From positions 357,081 to 421,080 of the forward strand of contig NZ_LMBV01000004.1 in assembly GCF_001439925.1 (NCBI RefSeq): a stretch of 64,000 bases of DNA, read 5' to 3'. A program made the position numbers and the translations under genes. Under the pieces are notes generated by a model. It was given only the letters and a program-made list of their open reading frames with translations, was not told where the DNA came from and did no database searches. Position 1 is the stretch's first letter, and every line of letters begins with the position of its first letter. The stretch is from Peribacillus muralis (GTDB lineage Bacteria > Bacillota > Bacilli > Bacillales > DSM-1321). Positions 58,630 to 64,000 of this stretch are shown one piece after another.

Positions 58630-60177
58630 ATGAGAACAAGAAATTCATTAATAAACATTTCGTTTGGGTTAGGAAGTCAGGTAATTATTACAGCATTAAG
58701 CTTTTTTTCTAGAACGGTTTTTATTAACAGCTTAGGAATTGAATATTTAGGCATAAATGGACTATTAACAAATATTTTAGCTATGTTATCATTAGCCGAA
58801 GCAGGTATTGGTTCTAGTATTATTTATAGTTTATATAAACCAGTTGCTAAAAATGATAATAGAAAAATAATTATTTTAATGAGATTTTACAAAAATGCTT
58901 ATTTTATTATCGCTCTTATCGTTTTTTCACTCGGACTTTTGTTAATGCCTTTTCTTCATTATTTTGCAAAAGATGCAGAAATTCCTCATGTTAATTTAAT
59001 TTATTTTATATTTTTAATAAATACAGTATTACCATATTTTTATATTCATAAAAATTCATTTCTAAATGTGTCCCAGAAAGGGTATATTGTAACAGCAATT
59101 TATACACTTTCATCAGTCATAACTATAAGTCTTAAAATTGTAGTATTACAATATACACAAGATTATATTTTATATTTATTGATTGATAGTGTCACCACTA
59201 TAATTACTTCAATAGTATTAGTCAAAATAGTAAATAAAATGTATCCATTCTTAAAAGAAAAGGTTAAAGACAAATTAGATTTTGAAACAAAAAACGGTAT
59301 TACAAAAAATGTAAAAGCGATCGTTTTACAAAATATAGGTAATTATCTTGTTATTGGTACGGATAATATTTTAATTTCTTCCTTTATAAGCGTAGCAGCA
59401 GTTGGAGTATACTCAAATTATAATATGTTAATTGAGATATGCAGAAATTTCACTTATCAAATTTTTAACAATTTATATCATAGTGTTGGTAATTTAGTAG
59501 CCATAGAAGACAGTAATAAAGTGTATGAAATCTTTAACATATACAATTTTTTGAATTTTTGGTTATATTCATTTTTTTCAATTTGTTTATATAACCTAAT
59601 CAACCCATTTATAACTATTTGGATTGGTTCTGAATTTCTAATGAATCAAAGTATAATAATAATTTTATTGCTCATTTTTTATGAAAGAGGTATGAGAAAT
59701 TCAATATCTACTGTAAAAACTACAGCTGGCATATTCTATGAAGATAGATTTGTTCCCATTTTTCAAGCTGTAGTAAATCTAGCTATTTCAATAATTTTAG
59801 TTAAGAAGATTGGTATGATTGGAATCTTTACTGGAACATTATTAAGTACTCTTCTTTTTCCATTTTGGACAACGCCGTACTTAGTATATAAAAAAATATT
59901 TAATAAAAAACTTAACACTTATTTTACTAAATACTTATATTATATGGTTATAGGGGTTTTTGCTTGTTTATCAACAAGTTATTTATGTAGTTTGGTTTTA
60001 TATGACGGATTAATGGGTTTTTGCTTAAAGATGAGTATATGTATATTTGTCCCAAATACTATTTATTTATTATTCTTTTTAAGAACCGATGAATTTAAAT
60101 ATTTAAAAGAAATTACTGGCAGAATTTTATTTACAATATTATCCAGGATCAATTTAGTTAATAAAGTTGAATTATGA
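58630..60177 (+). CDS. Oligosaccharide flippase (Wzx/EpsK-like)
   Basis: A 515-residue polytopic protein with about 12-14 membrane helices of the polysaccharide-transport/MATE-like superfamily (ISFGLGSQVIITALSFFSRTVFINSLG, GLLTNILAMLSLAEAGIGSSIIYSLYKP). It moves the undecaprenyl-linked repeat unit across the membrane for EpsG to polymerise. TTAGGAG precedes the ATG. It is the last gene of the accessory module and very AT-rich. Confidence 0.88.
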   Translation: MRTRNSLINISFGLGSQVIITALSFFSRTVFINSLGIEYLGINGLLTNILAMLSLAEAGIGSSIIYSLYKPVAKNDNRKIIILMRFYKNAYFIIALIVFSLGLLLMPFLHYFAKDAEIPHVNLIYFIFLINTVLPYFYIHKNSFLNVSQKGYIVTAIYTLSSVITISLKIVVLQYTQDYILYLLIDSVTTIITSIVLVKIVNKMYPFLKEKVKDKLDFETKNGITKNVKAIVLQNIGNYLVIGTDNILISSFISVAAVGVYSNYNMLIEICRNFTYQIFNNLYHSVGNLVAIEDSNKVYEIFNIYNFLNFWLYSFFSICLYNLINPFITIWIGSEFLMNQSIIIILLLIFYERGMRNSISTVKTTAGIFYEDRFVPIFQAVVNLAISIILVKKIGMIGIFTGTLLSTLLFPFWTTPYLVYKKIFNKKLNTYFTKYLYYMVIGVFACLSTSYLCSLVLYDGLMGFCLKMSICIFVPNTIYLLFFLRTDEFKYLKEITGRILFTILSRINLVNKVEL

Positions 60178-60247
60178 TTATATAATTTAGTGGCTTGATA
60201 AATATAAATTAAATTATTAAAAATCATTAATGTCGGAAAGAATATCA

Positions 60248-60276
60248 TAGGGAGTTAAGTTAGAACTCCCTATTAA
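60248..60276. terminator. Hairpin between the flippase and tailspike-like genes
   Basis: TAGGGAGTT (60248-60256) pairs with AACTCCCTA (60264-60272) around a 7-base loop. It sits between two convergent genes and can serve both, although T tracts are modest. Confidence 0.65.
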
Positions 60277-60298
60277 GACAGTAGTTCTATTCTAGATC

Positions 60299-63200
60299 TC
60301 AGGAAATTATGTTGTTAGGATCATGAACTTTATAGTTAGCATTTACATGTAATTTGCTAGTTGAATACGCTGTATCCTTTAAAATATTTCTGGTAAAAAT
60401 TGAATCAGCTTGTGTGCCTAGAGTAATAGCTAAGGCCCCTTTCCCCTCAAATATATTATTAACAATACGGTAGTTCTGTGTTCTGCCCCATATTGTCAAG
60501 CACGAATTGTTGAACGTATTGTTCAAAAGGGCTAGACTAGAACCAGCACTATATACGACTCCTAAAGGCGAATTAAAAATATTCTCCGTTGCAATATCTC
60601 CCACCATGTTTTCCCACCCATCTTCCCAGTCGATATCGCAACCCGGCATGCGTCCTTTGTTATTTGCAAAGGTGTTCCCCTTTATAATCCAATCTTCCCC
60701 ACCGCATATCGATATTCCGGTACTGAAGTTATCTTCAATAGTACAGTTTTTTACAAAACATTTCTTTGGCATATCGACTGTTCTAATGAAAGCTACAGCA
60801 GAAAAATCATTATCCTGAGAAGATGGAGGATCTTTCTGATAAATAACTACTTTTGCATATTTAGCTCTAGCAGGTTTAACATAATTATAAAATTGTAGGT
60901 TGTACATTTGAGAGGTTATATAAGCTTTACTTGAGTCGTAAAAATGAATACTATACAAACGAGATCGTAAATAATTATACCCATAGTACCCTTGATTATA
61001 ACCAAGCATATAGTACTCACCCAAACCAGTAAGATCGAGGTAATCATTACTTCTCCAATAATTTAATATAGTGGTATTGTCTAAGACACCTGTAGTTGAT
61101 ATGTTACCAGGTTCGAAGCTGGATTTTGATATATTGCGACCAATGGTTCCTTTCTTTACAGGAGAATTCTCAGTTATTATGTTAAATCCTGGAGATTTAC
61201 TTATGATACAAGATTCTAACCCCGAATTGTAACCACCTTTAAACTTAACTGATATACATTTCTCAACTGATGCCGAGATAGTAGTAGAATCCACTTCACC
61301 ATATATATGAGCATTATAAAGAGTGGAATTTTTCACTCCATTGAATAAGAACATTACATACCCTGAAGAAGTTAGAGTAGTAGGTTCAATATTGATTCTT
61401 GACCCGCTGAAATCTACAAACATTTCGGTCGGAATTTCTATCGTTCGTGCTGAAGGATTAACCAAGTAGGTGCCTAACGGGAATACAATTTTCTTATAGG
61501 CATTATTCGAAGCGTAATTCAATGCATTTTGTATACCAAGAGTAGTATTAAAGGAGTTTGTATTATTGAGACTTATAGAGTATTCAGCAGGGTTAACAAT
61601 ATAAACTTCCTTAGAAGGAATTGCTTTTTTAACAGGTTCCAAAACGGCCACAGTAAATTCTCTTGAGTACTTTTTTGTACGATCATATGCTGTAATTCTT
61701 GCAGTTCCAATTGAAATACCCTCTAATATACCATTATTTACAGTACAAACTTCAGGGTTAGAAGTTTCCCATATTACTATATTATCGTTCAATACATCAA
61801 ATGGTAGTGCAGATGAAATTTCGGTTGCCATAACTACATATTTTTCCCCTACCATCAGAGTGTCAGTGAATCTATTAATTGAAATTCCATTAATCAATCT
61901 TGTTGGTGTTGGCAGAAGAGATAAAATTTGTTCTCCCACGGTTACATTAACATAGTTAATGAAAGTCCTATCCTTGTAATTAGTGGTAACTTTTATATTT
62001 GTCTGTCCCTTGTTAACTCCTCTTAAAAGACCCTCGCTATTGACAGTCACAAAACCGGAGTTTCCACTTTCGTAAATTGTGGTTATTTGACTGTTATATT
62101 GATTGGGTGATGCTGATACTAACAAAGTTTGGCTTTCTCCTATTTGCAATTTGACAACTTCAGGTAGAATACTCACGTCTTCTAATACGTTATTTTTTTT
62201 ATACGCTTGATAGTTACCAAGGATTTCAGTATCTGTAAGCATTCTATTATAAACAGAAAAACCAACTAAAGTCATAGTATTGGTATTTAGCGCAACGATG
62301 TTTCTACGGATATGCATTGATTTATTAATTAAAGAATTAATGAACTGAGTAAAGTTAGAAGGTGGGAATCCTATTTGAGTTGATTTCGAACCATTAATAT
62401 AAAAAGTGATGGAACCTAGTGGGTTTATCTTAACAGTAATTACATCGATAGCATTTGAATCTCTCTTGTTAATTACACTTGAGTAGTTTACTTTACTTGA
62501 ATCTTCCATATTCGTAAACTGAGTACCTTGTACATAGTGACTCTTTGTTGTTGAATCAGTCGCTAAGTATTTATAGTCAAATTGTATTAAACTTGAAACG
62601 AATAATCTCCATTCAATAGGATCTGTTCTAAATAGGACACCATTCGTATTGTAGCTGGCTATCTGAATAGTAAGGCCATTCTTAATTTCCAAGTAATCCC
62701 TTAAAGGGATTTGATTAGAAGGGATGGTTATATATCCTGTTGGTTTAAGTAGTAGGCCCTTATCGTTTGTGAATCCGTCTGTAATGCCATCATGTCCAAC
62801 GTTAACTAATGTAGCACTGACATTATTCACAGTATCCGAGATAGAATTAGATTTATACCCCTTTTTATTAGTGAAATCATAGTTCATTACTAGTGAATTA
62901 GTTATGATTGATGCAGTACCATCAATATTCTCTTCTCGATAAATATCTTGCTTTGTATAGATAACTTTCTTTGGAGTGCTACTACTCACAACTTCGCTGA
63001 CATATGGATTAAGTGCATCTGATTTTTCTTGAGCTTTAGCATCAATTTCAATCCCGCTTATGCGAAAATCATTAAGTAATGATTCGAAGTCTTTAATAGT
63101 TTTTGTCATTAATTCGAATTGATTTGTGGAGATAATTTCAGTGTTAAGGATGCCTTTTTTGGAAATATACTTGAAACCATTTGTAATTAAAACAATGTTC

Positions 63201-63502
63201 GAATCATAATGAATCATGATTTCCGCCCTATATGTCCCTGAAATAGAATAAGCCTGAGTATCGACCAATACAGAACATGATCCATTTATTGCGTCAAGTA
63301 TAGTACACTCTTGGAAAAATACACTTTTATCTGGCTTTTTATATACAATTCGGATTGCTGCTCCTGTTAGGTTCAAAGGAATGCTGTCTTGAGTAATAGT
63401 GATAAAGAATTTCACTGAATTAAGATCGTTAGTTTTCACCGTATATATGGGGTTAGTGATATGTTTTATTGTATCTACAGTAATATATAAAGGTTTATAC
63501 AC
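60299..63502 (-). CDS. Phage baseplate/tailspike-like protein: BppU, LamG-like, two Ig-like and beta-helix domains
   Basis: About 1,067 residues. Residues 1-125 match the BppU-type baseplate upper protein domain (KFFITITQDSIPLNLTGAAI, then GTYRAEIMIHYDSN). A concanavalin/LamG-like domain covers about 190-440, two Big_2 Ig-like domains about 445-525 and 535-625, and a right-handed beta-helix of the pectate-lyase type about 640-1067. There is no signal peptide, as in phage structural proteins. The start is GTG 63502 with AGGAGGTG 5 bases ahead; a TTG 54 bases earlier is in frame but poorly placed. No other phage gene is in view, so it is an orphan beside a polysaccharide locus and may bind or cut such polymers. 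Confidence 0.75.
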   Translation of the reverse strand: MYKPLYITVDTIKHITNPIYTVKTNDLNSVKFFITITQDSIPLNLTGAAIRIVYKKPDKSVFFQECTILDAINGSCSVLVDTQAYSISGTYRAEIMIHYDSNIVLITNGFKYISKKGILNTEIISTNQFELMTKTIKDFESLLNDFRISGIEIDAKAQEKSDALNPYVSEVVSSSTPKKVIYTKQDIYREENIDGTASIITNSLVMNYDFTNKKGYKSNSISDTVNNVSATLVNVGHDGITDGFTNDKGLLLKPTGYITIPSNQIPLRDYLEIKNGLTIQIASYNTNGVLFRTDPIEWRLFVSSLIQFDYKYLATDSTTKSHYVQGTQFTNMEDSSKVNYSSVINKRDSNAIDVITVKINPLGSITFYINGSKSTQIGFPPSNFTQFINSLINKSMHIRRNIVALNTNTMTLVGFSVYNRMLTDTEILGNYQAYKKNNVLEDVSILPEVVKLQIGESQTLLVSASPNQYNSQITTIYESGNSGFVTVNSEGLLRGVNKGQTNIKVTTNYKDRTFINYVNVTVGEQILSLLPTPTRLINGISINRFTDTLMVGEKYVVMATEISSALPFDVLNDNIVIWETSNPEVCTVNNGILEGISIGTARITAYDRTKKYSREFTVAVLEPVKKAIPSKEVYIVNPAEYSISLNNTNSFNTTLGIQNALNYASNNAYKKIVFPLGTYLVNPSARTIEIPTEMFVDFSGSRINIEPTTLTSSGYVMFLFNGVKNSTLYNAHIYGEVDSTTISASVEKCISVKFKGGYNSGLESCIISKSPGFNIITENSPVKKGTIGRNISKSSFEPGNISTTGVLDNTTILNYWRSNDYLDLTGLGEYYMLGYNQGYYGYNYLRSRLYSIHFYDSSKAYITSQMYNLQFYNYVKPARAKYAKVVIYQKDPPSSQDNDFSAVAFIRTVDMPKKCFVKNCTIEDNFSTGISICGGEDWIIKGNTFANNKGRMPGCDIDWEDGWENMVGDIATENIFNSPLGVVYSAGSSLALLNNTFNNSCLTIWGRTQNYRIVNNIFEGKGALAITLGTQADSIFTRNILKDTAYSTSKLHVNANYKVHDPNNIIS

Positions 63503-64000
63503 TTCTACACCTCCTACTACCAGGATATTCTTAGGAGCTAAAATGGTGATGGACAAGCGTTTATGAGGTTTAAAAAATCATAAAATCTTTAAAAAAACTA
63601 TATCGATGATAGATCTGTGGATTTTTTAGCACTTGCACAGTTGCAGCTATACATGAAAAAGGTATCCGAAGTAAATTATTCCACACAGCATTAAAAAACA
63701 GAAAAACTTAATGATCATTCTGCCATTGTTTTAGGCCACAATGGCTATTGAATTGACTAAATAGTCTTTAATAAAGTTCAAGGAACAGTATATTATTTTA
63801 AAGCTTTTTCTGAATAAGATAGGATATTATTTATGTGAATACTTTTCTTATTGGGTTCCAGGCAACCCCTAGAATCTTAACTAAAGGGGCGTTATCTATG
63901 AAATTCAAATAAAAAAACGATTCCTAAATGTTAGAGTGACCCAGTAAAGTGAGACAAGGAAAAAACACCCCTTGAGTCGTATTAGTTATCTAAACGATTT
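63503..64000. other. Region upstream of the tailspike-like gene, possible IS debris
   Basis: There is no gene. A perfect GCCATTGT-N8-ACAATGGC hairpin lies at 63722-63745. From about 63930, AGTGACCCAGTAAAGTGAGACA followed by CACCCCTTGAGTCGTATTAG resembles the terminal region of an IS3-type element running off the right edge, but only from general appearance. Confidence 0.35.
63722..63745. repeat. Perfect 8-bp hairpin
   Basis: GCCATTGT and ACAATGGC flank an 8-base loop. It has no T tract. It may be an operator or a transposon-related palindrome upstream of the tailspike-like gene. Confidence 0.4.

Overview
The window looks like chromosome of a low-GC, spore-forming Bacillaceae species, possibly Peribacillus (the former Bacillus simplex group). 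This rests on strong AGGAGG-type ribosome binding sites, frequent TTG and GTG starts, T-tailed intrinsic terminators, perfect CcpA cre boxes, an OpuC-type osmolyte transporter and a SinR-controlled eps operon. I see no rRNA, tRNA or CRISPR array. The genus is inferred; the family is well supported.

Region 1 (1-8.9 kb) holds housekeeping and small genes: cardiolipin synthase, exonuclease III, a small HNH protein, a DUF2179 membrane protein, a DinB-fold protein, a histidine phosphatase, an SDR oxidoreductase, a GC-rich intergenic repeat, and an unusual protein joining two HTH-like repeats, a coiled coil and a C-terminal J domain.

Region 2 (9.4-17.2 kb) is a scavenging locus for extracellular polyhydroxybutyrate. 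It has a sigma-54 promoter, a PAS/AAA+/Fis enhancer-binding regulator, a secreted esterase, a secreted PHB depolymerase with substrate-binding modules, and a short-chain fatty acid transporter. Two cre boxes imply CcpA repression.

Region 3 (17.2-30 kb) holds a rifamycin phosphotransferase (PEP-synthase fold), a four-gene OpuC-type compatible-solute ABC transporter, an Escherichia coli-type SpeD with a possible leader peptide, DoxX and DUF1801 genes, a YeiH exporter divergent from its LysR regulator, and an unknown two-TM protein.

Region 4 (30.4-37.4 kb) is a complete paeninodin-type lasso-peptide cluster in the order cyclase, precursor, kinase, RRE/PqqD protein, leader peptidase, nucleotidyltransferase, exporter. 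The 41-codon precursor lies at 32510-32635.

Region 5 (37.4-60.2 kb) is an eps-type exopolysaccharide operon: modulator, BY-kinase, EAR-like RNA, EpsC, EpsD, further glycosyltransferases, EpsG, GalE, EpsL, EpsM, EpsN and a SinR homologue. An AT-rich accessory module follows, with glycosyltransferases, a pyruvyltransferase, a GH88/105 hydrolase, an acyltransferase and a flippase; an enolase-like scar lies inside it. Palindromes built of the SinR half-site GTTCTYT lie upstream of both the lasso cluster and the eps operon, so the two are probably one biofilm-phase regulon that includes its own SinR-like repressor.

Region 6 (60.2-64 kb) holds one large convergent gene for a phage baseplate/tailspike-like protein (BppU, LamG-like, two Ig-like and a beta-helix domain), then possible IS debris at the window edge.
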